A stretch of 64,000 nt of DNA from Micromonospora avicenniae (lineage in GTDB: Bacteria; Actinomycetota; Actinomycetes; Mycobacteriales; Micromonosporaceae), in contig NZ_FTNF01000003.1 in assembly GCF_900156065.1 (NCBI RefSeq), forward strand, positions 248,001 through 312,000, read 5' to 3'. The notes below the pieces were generated by a model. It worked only from the letters and a program-made list of their open reading frames with translations, made no database searches and was not told the origin of the DNA. The position numbers and the translations under genes were made by a program. Positions 8,504-22,608 of the stretch are shown here, piece by piece (position 1 is the stretch's first letter; the number at the start of each line of letters is the position of its first letter).

Positions 8504-9588
8504 CTGAGAGAGAGCTGCGTGCCGCGTTCACCCGGCACGAAGCGCTGACACCACCGGCCGGTCCGGTGCGCGCGGCGATCGACCGGGTGGCCGCCGTGCG
8601 TCGTCGCCGTCGGCAGCGGGTCCGCGCGGCCGGTGTCGCGCTCGCCCTGGTCGGCGCGCTCGGCGTCGGGTTACCGCAGCTCGCGCCCCGCCCGAGTCCG
8701 CAGCACGCCCCAACCGTCGCCGGGCCGTCGACAGGGCTGCCCACCGGAGCCCTGAACCTGCTGGTGCTCGGCCTTGACACGAGGTCGGACGGAGCACCGC
8801 CGTCGGCCGACTCGGTGCTGATCGTGCACATCCCGGCCGACCGCAGCCGGCCCTACCTGATCTCGCTCCCTCGGGACCTGGAGGTGAAGATCCCCGGGTT
8901 CCAGCGGAGCAAGCTCAACGCGGCCTTCGCGTACGGCGCCGGATCCGAACACCCCGACCGGAGCAAGGGGTACGACCTGACGCGCCGGGTCGTCGCCGAC
9001 CTGACCGGCGTACGCGTCGATGCCGGCGTGGTCCTGACCTTCTCCGCGATGCGGAAGGCGACCGACGTGCTGGGCGGGGTGGAGATCTGCCTGCCGCAGC
9101 AGGTTGAGTCCGTCCACACCCGGCGGGTCTACCCCGCTGGCTGTCACCGCCTCGACGGCGCGGCCAGCCTCGACCTGCTCCGGCAGCGCCGCGGGATGCC
9201 GGACGGCGCGCTGGACCGCGACCGCAACGCCCAGCGGTTCGCGGCCGGCGTGGTGCGGCAGGTCGCCGAGCAGGGCGCGTTGACCGACCCGGTGCAGATG
9301 TCCCGCATCCTCGCCGCGATCACACCGGAGTTGACCGTGGCGGGCAATATGTCGGTGCCCGACCTGCTGCGGGTGGTACCGGAACTGTCGTCTGCCGATC
9401 CCGTCGGGCTCAGCCTGCCGGTCGTGTGGCCGGAGGTTCCCAGCTCACCCACCTCCACGGGCGAAACGGGCGGCCTGGGGCTGCGCGCCGACCCGCAGGC
9501 CGCACCGGCCTTCCTCACCGCGTTGCGGGAAGACCGGCTGGCCCAGTGGGCCGCGGCGAACCCGGAACGGGTCACCCGGCTTCGCTGA
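8500..9588 (+). CDS. LytR-CpsA-Psr (LCP) membrane protein in the anti-sigma position
   Basis: A 362-residue protein: a cytoplasmic N terminus of about 45 residues (ERELRAAFTRHEALTPPAG), an Arg-rich stop (RRRRRQRVR), one membrane helix (AGVALALVGALGVGL), then an extracellular LCP domain. LCP motifs seen: LNLLVLGLDTRSDGA, SDSVLIVHI-like (ADSVLIVHIPA), LISLPRDLEVKIPG and a C-terminal ALDRDRNAQRF. LCP proteins transfer glycopolymers to peptidoglycan. The N terminus resembles the cytosolic part of the membrane proteins usually encoded after SigE-family factors, so it may also hold the sigma factor. Start GTG 8500 overlaps the sigma stop. Confidence 0.85.
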   Translation: MTERELRAAFTRHEALTPPAGPVRAAIDRVAAVRRRRRQRVRAAGVALALVGALGVGLPQLAPRPSPQHAPTVAGPSTGLPTGALNLLVLGLDTRSDGAPPSADSVLIVHIPADRSRPYLISLPRDLEVKIPGFQRSKLNAAFAYGAGSEHPDRSKGYDLTRRVVADLTGVRVDAGVVLTFSAMRKATDVLGGVEICLPQQVESVHTRRVYPAGCHRLDGAASLDLLRQRRGMPDGALDRDRNAQRFAAGVVRQVAEQGALTDPVQMSRILAAITPELTVAGNMSVPDLLRVVPELSSADPVGLSLPVVWPEVPSSPTSTGETGGLGLRADPQAAPAFLTALREDRLAQWAAANPERVTRLR

Positions 9589-9640
9589 AGGATCTCCGAA
9601 TCGGCCCACCGGCGCGTACCGTCGATGCCAGGATGGGACG

Positions 9641-10024
9641 GTGGGCTTCCTGATCCGGTGGGCGATCACCGCGGTTGCGCTGTGGATCACCACGCTGATC
9701 GTGCCCGGGGTCCACGTCGGCGGCCGGTCGGGGGCCAACACGGTGCTCACCCTGGTCGTCGTGGCGCTGATCTTCGGCCTCGTGAACGCGGTCCTCAAGC
9801 CGGTCATCAAGGTTGTCGGTTGCATCTTCTACCTGCTGACCCTGGGCCTGTTCGCACTGGTGGTCAACGCGCTGCTGTTCCTGCTGACCGACCGGATCGC
9901 CCGCGCGCTCGACCTCCCGTTCCAGATCGACGGTTTCTGGTCCGCGTTCTGGGGCGCCATCGTTATGGCTGTGGTCACCTGGCTGATCAGTGTCGCGCTC
10001 CCGGACCGGCTGGAGGGGCGGTGA
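9641..10024 (+). CDS. Holin-fold (phage holin family 4) membrane protein
   Basis: A 127-residue protein of four hydrophobic segments: about residues 3-22, 31-52, 57-83 and 101-122. The pattern with ALIFGLVNAVLKPVIK followed by LTLGLFALVVNALLF is that of the small YvlD/holin-4-like membrane family found widely in bacteria. No phage genes are nearby, so despite the family name a lysis role is unlikely. The start is GTG 9641. It lies 52 bp after the LCP gene on the same strand and could share its transcript. Confidence 0.8.
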   Translation: MGFLIRWAITAVALWITTLIVPGVHVGGRSGANTVLTLVVVALIFGLVNAVLKPVIKVVGCIFYLLTLGLFALVVNALLFLLTDRIARALDLPFQIDGFWSAFWGAIVMAVVTWLISVALPDRLEGR

Positions 10025-10185
10025 CCGCCGGCGCCGAAGGTCACCGGCCGGTGGACCCGCACAGGGTCGGTGGCGGCCGGTCGGCCGCGCTGCGGGATAC
10101 TGCCCGACGGAGGACAGTGCGGTCCGGCGCACCAATGGACAACAGCGGCCAGCACGGCCGAGAGCGGTAAGAAGGAGCGTTCGAC

Positions 10186-11211
<1,026 letters not shown>

Positions 11212-11221
11212 GACGGACGAC

Positions 11222-11255
11222 CCGACGGCCGGTCCCCTCGGGGGCCGGCCGTCGG
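11222..11255 (+). terminator. Terminator after the aldolase gene
   Basis: CCGACGGCCGG (11222-11232) pairs perfectly with CCGGCCGTCGG (11245-11255). The loop contains a further CCCC/GGGG pair. It starts 10 nt after the stop codon. Confidence 0.8.
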
Positions 11256-11332
11256 CGTTCCCGGGCGACATACGAGCTGCCCCGCGTGTCGTCGCGTGCC
11301 TCGTCGCCCGGTGACGATGACGCCGCCGCTGC

Positions 11333-12532
11333 CTACCCCGCCGTCAGTAGCCGGACGGCCTCGTGGACGTCGTCGGTGAGGTGGATGCTCGGCGACAGGT
11401 CGCCGAGCGGGGAGCCGGCCAGCAGCGGGCGGAGCAGCGACTCGACGGGCAGTTCGGTGGTCCAGAAGGTGCGGTCGAGGAAGACGTACGCGCCACTGGA
11501 ACCGTCCGTGCCGTAGAACGTCTTCGTCGCCGCCTGGAACACCTCCTGCACGGTGCCGGCGCGCCCCGGCGCGAACACGATCCCGCCCCGGGCGAGCCGG
11601 AGGATCGTGTCCTCACGGATCGCGTTGGAGAAGTACTTGGCGATCCGGCCGGCGAAGAGGTTCGCCGGTTCGTGCCCGTACAGCCAGGTCGGGACGGCGA
11701 GCCCGCCGGCCCGCGCCCACGCCAGGTCGTCCGCGCCGCGCTGCCGGGGCACCGGCGGGGCGTGCCGTTCGCGTACCCGCAGCGCCACCGCCGTGTACCG
11801 GTCGTGGTCGGTGAAGTCGGGCGCCGTCGCCAGCAGGTCGATCGCCTCGGTCAACTCTTCCGCCGGGTGGCCGGCGAGGTAGGCGCCGAGGTTCGCGGCC
11901 TCCATCACGCCCGGGCCGCCGCCGGTGATCACGAGCCGGTCGGCCCGGGCCAGCTCCCAGCCGAGTACGGCGGCCATCCGGTACGGCACGCTGCCGCGCG
12001 GTACCGCGTGCCCGCCCATGATCCCGACCACCGACTGCGGCCCGTACGCGGCCAGCCAGGAGCGGGTCGCGTCGGCGAGCGCGTTGTCGACCCCGTGGTC
12101 GTGCAGCCGCTGGCCGAGCGCCTCCTTGACGTCCGGCAGCGCGCCGCCGTGCGCCCGGAAGTGCGCGTACACCCGGGTGTCGTACATCCCTTCGAACCCC
12201 GCCTCGGCGAACCCGGCGGCCAGGTCCTCCGGCGTGTAGAGGTGGCTCGGCTGGGTCGGGTACGGCAACCCGGAAAAGGGCGGAACCACGTTGGCGCCAC
12301 GCCGGACCAGGTCGGCGCCGACCTCCCGCGAAACGAAGCGGCAGCCGACGAAGAGCGTCCCGGCCACCGTGACCCGGCTCAGGTCGGGCACCGGGTCCAG
12401 GTCGAGCCGGAGGCCCTGCACGGTCAGGCCGGTCAGGTCGCCGCCGGCCAACCGCCTGTCGAACTCGACGCGGGTTTCGATCTCGTTCGTGGCATGCGGT
12501 TCGATGACGTCCGCGGGTGGTGGGGTGGGCAC
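11333..12532 (-). CDS. LOG-family protein (lysine decarboxylase-like nucleosidase fold)
   Basis: A 399-residue protein of the Rossmann-like LOG/YgdH group, whose characterised members hydrolyse nucleoside 5'-monophosphates. The nucleotide-binding elements are SVVGIMGGHAVPRGS (middle), VITGGGPGVMEAAN and, towards the C terminus, GGIVFAPGRAGTVQEVFQ, equivalent to the GGxGTxxE catalytic motif with Gly replaced by Ala-Gly. The first roughly 120 residues have pentapeptide-like character (LTGLTVQGLRLDL) and are longer than in classic LOG. The start is GTG 12532 after a CAGGA sequence. A longer frame to 13090 overlaps the next gene and is not supported. Confidence 0.8.
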   Translation of the reverse strand: MPTPPPADVIEPHATNEIETRVEFDRRLAGGDLTGLTVQGLRLDLDPVPDLSRVTVAGTLFVGCRFVSREVGADLVRRGANVVPPFSGLPYPTQPSHLYTPEDLAAGFAEAGFEGMYDTRVYAHFRAHGGALPDVKEALGQRLHDHGVDNALADATRSWLAAYGPQSVVGIMGGHAVPRGSVPYRMAAVLGWELARADRLVITGGGPGVMEAANLGAYLAGHPAEELTEAIDLLATAPDFTDHDRYTAVALRVRERHAPPVPRQRGADDLAWARAGGLAVPTWLYGHEPANLFAGRIAKYFSNAIREDTILRLARGGIVFAPGRAGTVQEVFQAATKTFYGTDGSSGAYVFLDRTFWTTELPVESLLRPLLAGSPLGDLSPSIHLTDDVHEAVRLLTAG

Positions 12533-12853
12533 TCGGCCATCCTGCCTCGGCAGGTCCAATCCGACGAATGGCGGCCGGGCCACCCGGGCCGGGTGGGGCC
12601 AGCCTGCGGCGCGCCTTCGCGGCGAAAGCTTTCCGCAGTTCACATGTTCCCGGCGGACGCGACAGGAGCCCGGCGGCGGTAGCCACCGGGCTCCTGCATA
12701 ACCGGGTCCTGGGGAGGCTCCGGACCAATAGTTGTAACGGAAAACACCTTCCTCCGGCATAGGCCGCAGGCGTGACCAACTCCTCAGCCGTTCAGCCAGC
12801 GAGCTGGGCCGACCCGCTCGCGTGTCCCAGGGCGAAGCGGGTTGAATGGGGCG
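12533..12853. other. 321-bp divergent intergenic region with a hairpin
   Basis: No gene is seen. A perfect hairpin, CAGGAGCCCGG (12663-12673) with CCGGGCTCCTG (12686-12696), stands in the middle, followed by an AT-richer stretch (about 12719-12750) that may hold the promoter of the DUF3151 gene. I looked for a known riboswitch pattern and found none. Confidence 0.5.
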
Positions 12854-13282
12854 ATGCAGAACCTCATGCCGGAGCCCCCGGCCACCCTCCTCCCCGCGCA
12901 CGACGAGGCCGACGCCGCGTTGGCCGCCGCCGAGACCGACGGCGGTGACGAGGCGCTCGCCGAGGTGGCGGCGCGGTATCCGACGTACAGCGCGGCGTGG
13001 GGGGCACTCGCCGCCCGGGCGCTCGCGGCGGGCCAGGCCGTCCAGGCGTACGCCTACGCACGCACCGGCTACCACCGGGGCCTCGATCAACTACGGCGCA
13101 ACGGCTGGAAGGGGCACGGCCCGGTGCCCTGGTCGCACGAGCCGAACCAGGGCTTCCTCCGCTGCCTCTACGTGCTCTCCCGCGCGGCCGACGAGATCGG
13201 CGAGGCGGACGAGGCGGCCCGCTGCGCCCAGTTCCTCCGCGACTGCGACCCGGCTGCCGCGGACGCACTGTCCAGCAACTGA
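12854..13282 (+). CDS. DUF3151 family protein
   Basis: A 142-residue soluble protein of the actinobacterial DUF3151 family. It is acidic and alpha-helical, with a TPR-like look: YSAAWGALAARALAAGQAVQAYAYARTGYHRGLD, then the family hallmark RNGWKGHGPVPWSHEPNQGFLR near residues 80-101, and a Cys pair in the last helices. Its function is unknown. In many actinomycetes this gene lies near fba and purA, which matches this location. I chose ATG 12854 (MQNLMPEPPATLL) as in family members. The in-frame TTG 12842 is less likely. Confidence 0.85.
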   Translation: MQNLMPEPPATLLPAHDEADAALAAAETDGGDEALAEVAARYPTYSAAWGALAARALAAGQAVQAYAYARTGYHRGLDQLRRNGWKGHGPVPWSHEPNQGFLRCLYVLSRAADEIGEADEAARCAQFLRDCDPAAADALSSN

Positions 13283-13291
13283 CCCCAGCGA

Positions 13292-13329
13292 TCGGTGGCC
13301 GGCTCGATGCCCGCCGCGCCGGCCACCGA
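13292..13329. terminator. Bidirectional terminator hairpin
   Basis: TCGGTGGCCGGC (13292-13303) pairs with GCCGGCCACCGA (13318-13329) between the convergent DUF3151 and ParA-like genes. Confidence 0.75.
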
Positions 13330-13351
13330 GCGCCGCACGCCCGTCCGGCGC

Positions 13352-18151
<4,800 letters not shown>

Positions 18152-18202
18152 CCCCCGGCCCCCGCCCCGGGTGCGCCCCGGGTGCGCCCCGTGGGTCGCT
18201 TC

Positions 18203-18262
18203 GTTGATCAAGAGCTTTGCGTCAGGATCCGGCGCGAGCGTGACGCGAAGCTCTTGATCAAC
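18203..18262. repeat. Dispersed palindrome, copy A
   Basis: Left arm 18203-18224 begins GTTGATCAAGAGCTTTGCGT. Right arm 18241-18262 is its reverse complement with one mismatch in 22. The loop is 16 nt. It lies 51 bp after purA, next to a C-rich stretch with an 11-bp direct repeat (CCCCGGGTGCG). Copies B (19298) and C (34777) share arms and loop length. Confidence 0.92.
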
Positions 18263-18278
18263 AGGTCTCCTCCGGGCG

Positions 18279-18308
18279 TTGTCCACAGGAGGTCGCCGGT
18301 TATCCACA
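18279..18308 (+). promoter_or_regulatory. Two DnaA-box-like sites
   Basis: TTGTCCACA (18279-18287) and TTATCCACA (18300-18308) match the DnaA-box consensus, same orientation, 21 bp apart (two helical turns). There is no dnaA, dnaN or AT-rich unwinding region here, so this is not the origin. It could be a DnaA-titration or regulatory site just upstream of the next gene. Confidence 0.55.
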
Positions 18309-18345
18309 GGGGCTTCGGGACACGGGGTCGGGTCGACATCGTGGG

Positions 18346-19281
18346 GTGATGACGCCGCTCGATGTTCTTCGTGGATTGGCTGTCGGCCAGGACGGGATGG
18401 TCACCCTTGCGCAGGCCCTGCGCGCAGGCCTGACCAGGGACCAGGTGCGGCAGCTGTGCCGATCGGGCCGGTGGCGGCGGATCCTGCGCGGGTGCTTCGT
18501 GCTGACCGAGGACCTGAACGCAGCCGCGCTGCAACGCGCCCGGATCCGTGCTGCTGTGTCGAGCCTCGGCCCGGGTTCCTTCGCCGTCCTCGGTACGGCG
18601 CTCGAACTCCACGGCATCGCCGGTCTGCGTCCCACCACTGAAGTCCACGTCTCGGTACCAGTGGATCAACCCCGACCGCAGCGCGGTCTGGCTCCGTGGT
18701 TGGTGGTGCACCAACTGACGGTCCCACCCCACGATCTGACCGGCGTCGCGGGCCTGCCGACCACCACCCCGCTCCGCACCGTCGCGGATGTCATTTTGAA
18801 AGTCGACCGGTACGCCGCGGTTGCGGTGCTCGACTCCGCTCTGAACCGGGAACTGCTCATCGCGGACGACCTGTTGGCGGTGCCGGGGATGATCCGCGGC
18901 CGGCGCGGCGCCGTCCTCGCCCGGCGCCATCTGGCTGAGGCCGACGGGCGCGCGCAGTCGCCGCTCGAGACCCGCGTCCGATTGCGGTGCGTCGACGGCC
19001 GGGTGCCGCCGGACGCCCTCCAGTTGGCGGTATGCGACGACGACGGCTACCTGCTCGGCATCGGTGACCTGGGCTGGCGTGCCCCGCGAGTGATCGCCGA
19101 GGCCGACGGCCGCGGGCCGCACGACAATCCGGGCGCGATTTTCGCCGACCGTCGCCGCCAGAACCGCCTGGTCAACGCGGGATGGACCGTCCTCCGCTTC
19201 ACCTGGGCCGACACCCTGCGTCCCGACTACATCCCGTGGACCGTCCGCCAGGCCATCGCCGCCGCCCACCGCCCCGTCTGA
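18346..19281 (+). CDS. AbiEi-type antitoxin domain fused to a DUF559/Vsr-like nuclease domain
   Basis: A 311-residue protein. The N terminus (about residues 5-60) has the winged-helix AbiEi antitoxin-like domain: [27 protein letters not shown]. The middle carries [10 protein letters not shown] and the [12 protein letters not shown] segment typical of this group. The C terminus looks like a very-short-patch-repair/DUF559 endonuclease fold: D241, E252-x-D254, then [20 protein letters not shown]. No AbiEii toxin gene is adjacent. The start is GTG 18346 or ATG 18349. It is inserted between purA and purD with palindromes A and B close on each side, so it may have been acquired. Confidence 0.72.
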   Translation: MMTPLDVLRGLAVGQDGMVTLAQALRAGLTRDQVRQLCRSGRWRRILRGCFVLTEDLNAAALQRARIRAAVSSLGPGSFAVLGTALELHGIAGLRPTTEVHVSVPVDQPRPQRGLAPWLVVHQLTVPPHDLTGVAGLPTTTPLRTVADVILKVDRYAAVAVLDSALNRELLIADDLLAVPGMIRGRRGAVLARRHLAEADGRAQSPLETRVRLRCVDGRVPPDALQLAVCDDDGYLLGIGDLGWRAPRVIAEADGRGPHDNPGAIFADRRRQNRLVNAGWTVLRFTWADTLRPDYIPWTVRQAIAAAHRPV

Positions 19282-19297
19282 GGCCCGTCACGTCAGC

Positions 19298-19353
19298 TGA
19301 TCAAGAGGTTCGCGTCAACTTCGGGTTTATCCGTGACGCAAACCTCTTGATCA
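19298..19353. repeat. Dispersed palindrome, copy B
   Basis: TGATCAAGAGGTTCGCGTCA (19298-19317) pairs with TGACGCAAACCTCTTGATCA (19334-19353), one mismatch in 20. The loop is again 16 nt. It starts 17 bp after the AbiEi/DUF559 stop codon. Confidence 0.93.
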
Positions 19354-19413
19354 CCGGGGCGGCGGCCGGGGCGGCGGCCGGGGCGGGGGGAGCCGGTGGG
19401 GGGTGGGGGTCAG
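19354..19413 (+). other. G-run tract upstream of purD, possible G-quadruplex
   Basis: Several runs of four or more G in under 60 nt (units GGGGCGGCGGCC twice, then GGGGCGGGGGG and GGGGGGTGGGGGT). It sits directly after palindrome B and before the purD -10 box. Confidence 0.5.
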
Positions 19414-19419
19414 TAGGAT
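19414..19419 (+). promoter_or_regulatory. -10 element for purD, probably leaderless
   Basis: TAGGAT ends 8 nt before the GTG start at 19428, and there is no Shine-Dalgarno sequence in between. Confidence 0.4.
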
Positions 19420-19427
19420 GCCCTTCT

Positions 19428-20678
19428 GTGCGGGTACTTCTGGTGGGTGGTGGGGGGCGCGAGCATGCGCTCGCGCTCGGGTTGGCTTCCGATCCGGCGG
19501 TCACGCAGCTGATCGCGGCGCCGGGCAATCCGGGCATCGCCGAGGTGGCCGAGCTGCGCGCGGTGGACGCGAACGATCCGGCGGCAGTGGCCGCGCTCGC
19601 GGTGGAGACCGGGGTCGACCTCGTGGTGATCGGGCCGGAGGCGCCGCTCGTCGCCGGGGTCGCCGACGCCGTCCGCGCCAAGGGCATTCCGGTGTTCGGC
19701 CCGTCCGCGGCGGCGGCCCAGCTGGAGGGGTCGAAGGCGTTCGCGAAGGACGTAATGATCGCCGCCGGCGTGCCGACCGCCCGCGCCTACACCTGCACCG
19801 ACCCGGAGAGCGTCGGCCGCGCTTTGGACGAGTTCGGCGCGCCGTACGTGGTCAAGAACGACGGGCTCGCCGCCGGCAAGGGCGTGGTGGTCACCGACGA
19901 CCGGGCCCGCGCCGAGGAGCACGCGCGCGAGTGCGGCCGGGTGGTGATCGAGGAGTACCTCGCCGGTCCCGAGGTGTCGCTCTTCGTCGTCACCGACGGC
20001 GAGGCCGCGGTGCCGCTGCTGCCCGCACAGGACTTCAAGCGCGCCGGTGACGGCGACACCGGCCCGAACACCGGCGGCATGGGGGCGTACGCGCCGCTGC
20101 CGTGGACCTCGCCCGGCCTCGTCGACGAGGTCATGCGGGACGTGGTCCACCCGACCCTGGCCGAGCTGCGGCGCCGGGGCACTCCCTTCGCCGGCCTGCT
20201 CTACGTCGGGCTCGCGATCACCGCGAACGGCCCCCGGGTGATCGAGTTCAACGCCCGCTTCGGCGACCCGGAGACCCAGGTGGTGCTCGCGTTGCTGGAG
20301 ACGCCGCTGGCCGGGCTGCTGCACGCGTCGGCCACCGGCACGCTGGCCGAGCACCCGCCGCTGCGCTGGCGGGACGGGGCCGCGGTGACCGTCGTGGTCG
20401 CGTCCGAGGGTTACCCGGGTACGCCGCGTACCGGTGACGTGATCACCGGCGCGGACCGCCCCGGCGTCATCCACGCCGGCACCGCCCGCCGGGCCGACGA
20501 CGGCGCGTTGGTCTCCGCCGGTGGGCGGGTCCTCTCCGCCACGGCCACCGGTCCCGACCTGGCCGCCGCCCGGGACGCCGCCTACGAGTTGGTACGCGGC
20601 ATCGGACTGGCCGGCTCGCAGCACCGCACCGACATCGCCGCCGCGGCTGCCGAGGGGCGGATCGAAACTCCCCAGTGA
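19428..20678 (+). CDS. purD: Phosphoribosylamine-glycine ligase (GAR synthetase)
   Basis: A 416-residue ATP-grasp enzyme that joins glycine to phosphoribosylamine, the second step of purine synthesis. Signatures: N-terminal [17 protein letters not shown], the ATP-grasp core [28 protein letters not shown], the family signature [12 protein letters not shown], and RFGDPETQ near the metal site. I chose GTG 19428 because it begins exactly at the family N terminus, so the upstream 82 codons in frame are not used. The gene is separated from purA by the AbiEi/DUF559 insert and is followed by a convergent acyl-CoA ligase. Confidence 0.96.
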   Translation: MRVLLVGGGGREHALALGLASDPAVTQLIAAPGNPGIAEVAELRAVDANDPAAVAALAVETGVDLVVIGPEAPLVAGVADAVRAKGIPVFGPSAAAAQLEGSKAFAKDVMIAAGVPTARAYTCTDPESVGRALDEFGAPYVVKNDGLAAGKGVVVTDDRARAEEHARECGRVVIEEYLAGPEVSLFVVTDGEAAVPLLPAQDFKRAGDGDTGPNTGGMGAYAPLPWTSPGLVDEVMRDVVHPTLAELRRRGTPFAGLLYVGLAITANGPRVIEFNARFGDPETQVVLALLETPLAGLLHASATGTLAEHPPLRWRDGAAVTVVVASEGYPGTPRTGDVITGADRPGVIHAGTARRADDGALVSAGGRVLSATATGPDLAAARDAAYELVRGIGLAGSQHRTDIAAAAAEGRIETPQ

Positions 20679-20770
20679 TCGCGGGCAACCGCACCGCCCC
20701 CACGCCCGCCCCCACGCGCCGCCCCCACGCCCGGCCCGACGCGCCGGTCCCGACCTGGGACGTTGCCGGG

Positions 20771-22333
20771 TCAGCCGTAGTAGCGGCGCAGCTCCCGGGC
20801 CAGCACCTTGCCGGTGGCGTTGCGTGGCAGGTACTTCACGAAGACCACGTCGCGTGGTACGGCGAAGCGGGCGAGGTAGTGCCGGACGTACTCGCGTACG
20901 GCCTCCGGGTCGAGCGTCTCCCCGGCGTGCAGGGCGAGGAACGCCGCGAGGCGCTGGCCGTACTCCGGATCGGGCACGCCGATCACGGCCGCCTCGCGTA
21001 CCTGGGGCAGTTGCGCGAGCAGGTTCTCCACTTCGGACGGGAAGACGTTCTCGCCACCCGAGACGATCATGTCGTCGGCGCGGCCGTCGACGAAGAGCAG
21101 TCCGTCGGGGGTGAGCCGGCCGAGGTCGCCGGTGTCGAGGAGTCCGTCGCGGCTCTCCCGGCTCGCCCCGGTGGTGTACCCCTCGAACAGCATCTCGTTG
21201 CCGACGAAGATCCGGCCGACCTGCCCGTCCGGCACCTGCCGGCCTTCGGCGTCGAGGATGCGGAGCAGGGTGCCGCGTGGTGGCCGGCCGGCGGTGGTGG
21301 GCGCCGCCCGCAGCTCGGCCGGACCCGCGATGGACGCCCAGGAGACCTCGGTCGAGCCGTACAGGTTGTAGAGGACGTCGCCGTAGACGTCCATGAACCG
21401 CGTGGCGAGTCCGCCGGGCAACGCTGAGCCGCTCACCGCCACGACCTTGAGCTGGGGGCGCGGCCAGGGCGGCGCCACCTCCATCAGTCGCTGCACCATC
21501 ACCGGTACGGCGAAGAGCGCGTCACATCGGTGCGCCACGAGCGCGGCCAACGTGGCGGCCGGGTCGAAGCGGCGGTGCAGCACGATGGTGGCCCGCAGCG
21601 CGAAGCAGACCTGGAGGGCGGCGAATCCCCAGGTGTGGAAGATCGGCGCGGCGATCATCACCCGGTCCCGGGTGTGCAGCGGGATGCGGTCGATGATGGA
21701 CACCAGCGGGCCGAAGCCGTTCGGGGTGGGGCGGCGGGCACCCTTCGGCGTACCGGTGGTGCCGGAGGTGAGGACGATGATCCGCCCGTCCCGCTCGGGT
21801 GGTTGCAGCTCGCCCGGGAGTGCGCCGGCCACCATCTCCTCACGGGCGCGTTCGTCGAGGCGGGGCAGTTCGGCCGGCAGACCGAGCACCCGCTCGGTGA
21901 ACTCGTCGTCGTGCACCAACACGCGTAGGCGCTGTTCCTCGGCGACGGTTGCCAGTTGCGCGGCGGAGAGCCCGGTGTTGACCAGCACCGCGTCGACCCC
22001 GAGCAGGGTGGCCGCGACGATCGTCTCGATCAGACCGTGGTGGTTGCGGCACAGCACACCGATCCGCTCCCCGGCCTGCACACCGTGCGCCGTCCGCAGA
22101 GAGCGGGCCATCCGTTCGGCCCGGTCGAGCAACTCCTGATAGGTCAGCTCGGTGCCGTGCTCGTCGACGACCGCCGTCCGGCCGGGATCCCGGGCGGCGG
22201 CCTGCCGGAGCTCGCCGGCCAGGCTCCAACCCCAGCGGCGCAGCGCGTTGAGTTGCGAGGCGATCCGAATCGGCTGACCGGGGGTGAGCAGCCCTCGCCG
22301 GGTCATCGTGGTGACCATGAAGGGCAGGTCCAT
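20771..22333 (-). CDS. AMP-forming acyl-CoA synthetase
   Basis: A 520-residue member of the ANL superfamily that activates a carboxylic acid with ATP and CoA. The phosphate loop TSGTTGTPKGARR is central, followed by LYGSTEVSW, the adenosine motif DTGDLGRLTPDGLLFVDGRADDMIVSGGENVFPSEVE and the C-terminal lysine segment PRNATGKVLARELR. The type resembles mycobacterial FadD long- or medium-chain ligases, but the substrate cannot be read from sequence. ATG 22333 follows AGGAGGT. It faces the same way as the acyl-CoA dehydrogenase operon and probably works in the same fatty-acid pathway. Confidence 0.92.
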   Translation of the reverse strand: MDLPFMVTTMTRRGLLTPGQPIRIASQLNALRRWGWSLAGELRQAAARDPGRTAVVDEHGTELTYQELLDRAERMARSLRTAHGVQAGERIGVLCRNHHGLIETIVAATLLGVDAVLVNTGLSAAQLATVAEEQRLRVLVHDDEFTERVLGLPAELPRLDERAREEMVAGALPGELQPPERDGRIIVLTSGTTGTPKGARRPTPNGFGPLVSIIDRIPLHTRDRVMIAAPIFHTWGFAALQVCFALRATIVLHRRFDPAATLAALVAHRCDALFAVPVMVQRLMEVAPPWPRPQLKVVAVSGSALPGGLATRFMDVYGDVLYNLYGSTEVSWASIAGPAELRAAPTTAGRPPRGTLLRILDAEGRQVPDGQVGRIFVGNEMLFEGYTTGASRESRDGLLDTGDLGRLTPDGLLFVDGRADDMIVSGGENVFPSEVENLLAQLPQVREAAVIGVPDPEYGQRLAAFLALHAGETLDPEAVREYVRHYLARFAVPRDVVFVKYLPRNATGKVLARELRRYYG

Positions 22334-22552
22334 GCCGCAGACCTCCTAGGGGTGTGGCCGGGCGGGGCCGAGGACTGTTCTACCCGTCTGGGTGTCTGCC
22401 CTGATCATGCCTGGGGTGCCGCGATTCGGCACAGCTGGCGGCGGCGCCACGTGACGAAGACGGCACGGTACGTGCGAGCGCTCGGCATCGCCGTTCGGGG
22501 CCGCTTGGTGGGATCCCCGCGCCGGCGGCCGGAAGTGCGTTGGAGTCCCGGG

Positions 22553-22593
22553 GACGGCGCCGGCCGGAGAGTCGCTTCCGGGCCGGCGCCGTC
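22553..22593 (-). terminator. Terminator after the acyl-CoA dehydrogenase operon
   Basis: GACGGCGCCGGCC (22553-22565) pairs perfectly with GGCCGGCGCCGTC (22581-22593), just beyond the stop codon of the minus-strand operon. Confidence 0.75.
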
Positions 22594-22608
22594 AGCCCGC
22601 CCTGCCGG

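Noticed and set aside
9641-10024. Prophage holin
   Set aside because: The protein has the holin-4 fold name only; no other phage gene is present and such proteins are common in bacterial chromosomes.
12533-12853. Riboswitch upstream of the DUF3151 gene
   Set aside because: The hairpin and AT-rich part do not match patterns of cobalamin, glycine, ydaO, SAM or TPP riboswitches that I can recall.
18279-18308. Replication origin
   Set aside because: Only two DnaA boxes, no dnaA/dnaN/parB neighbours and no AT-rich unwinding region.
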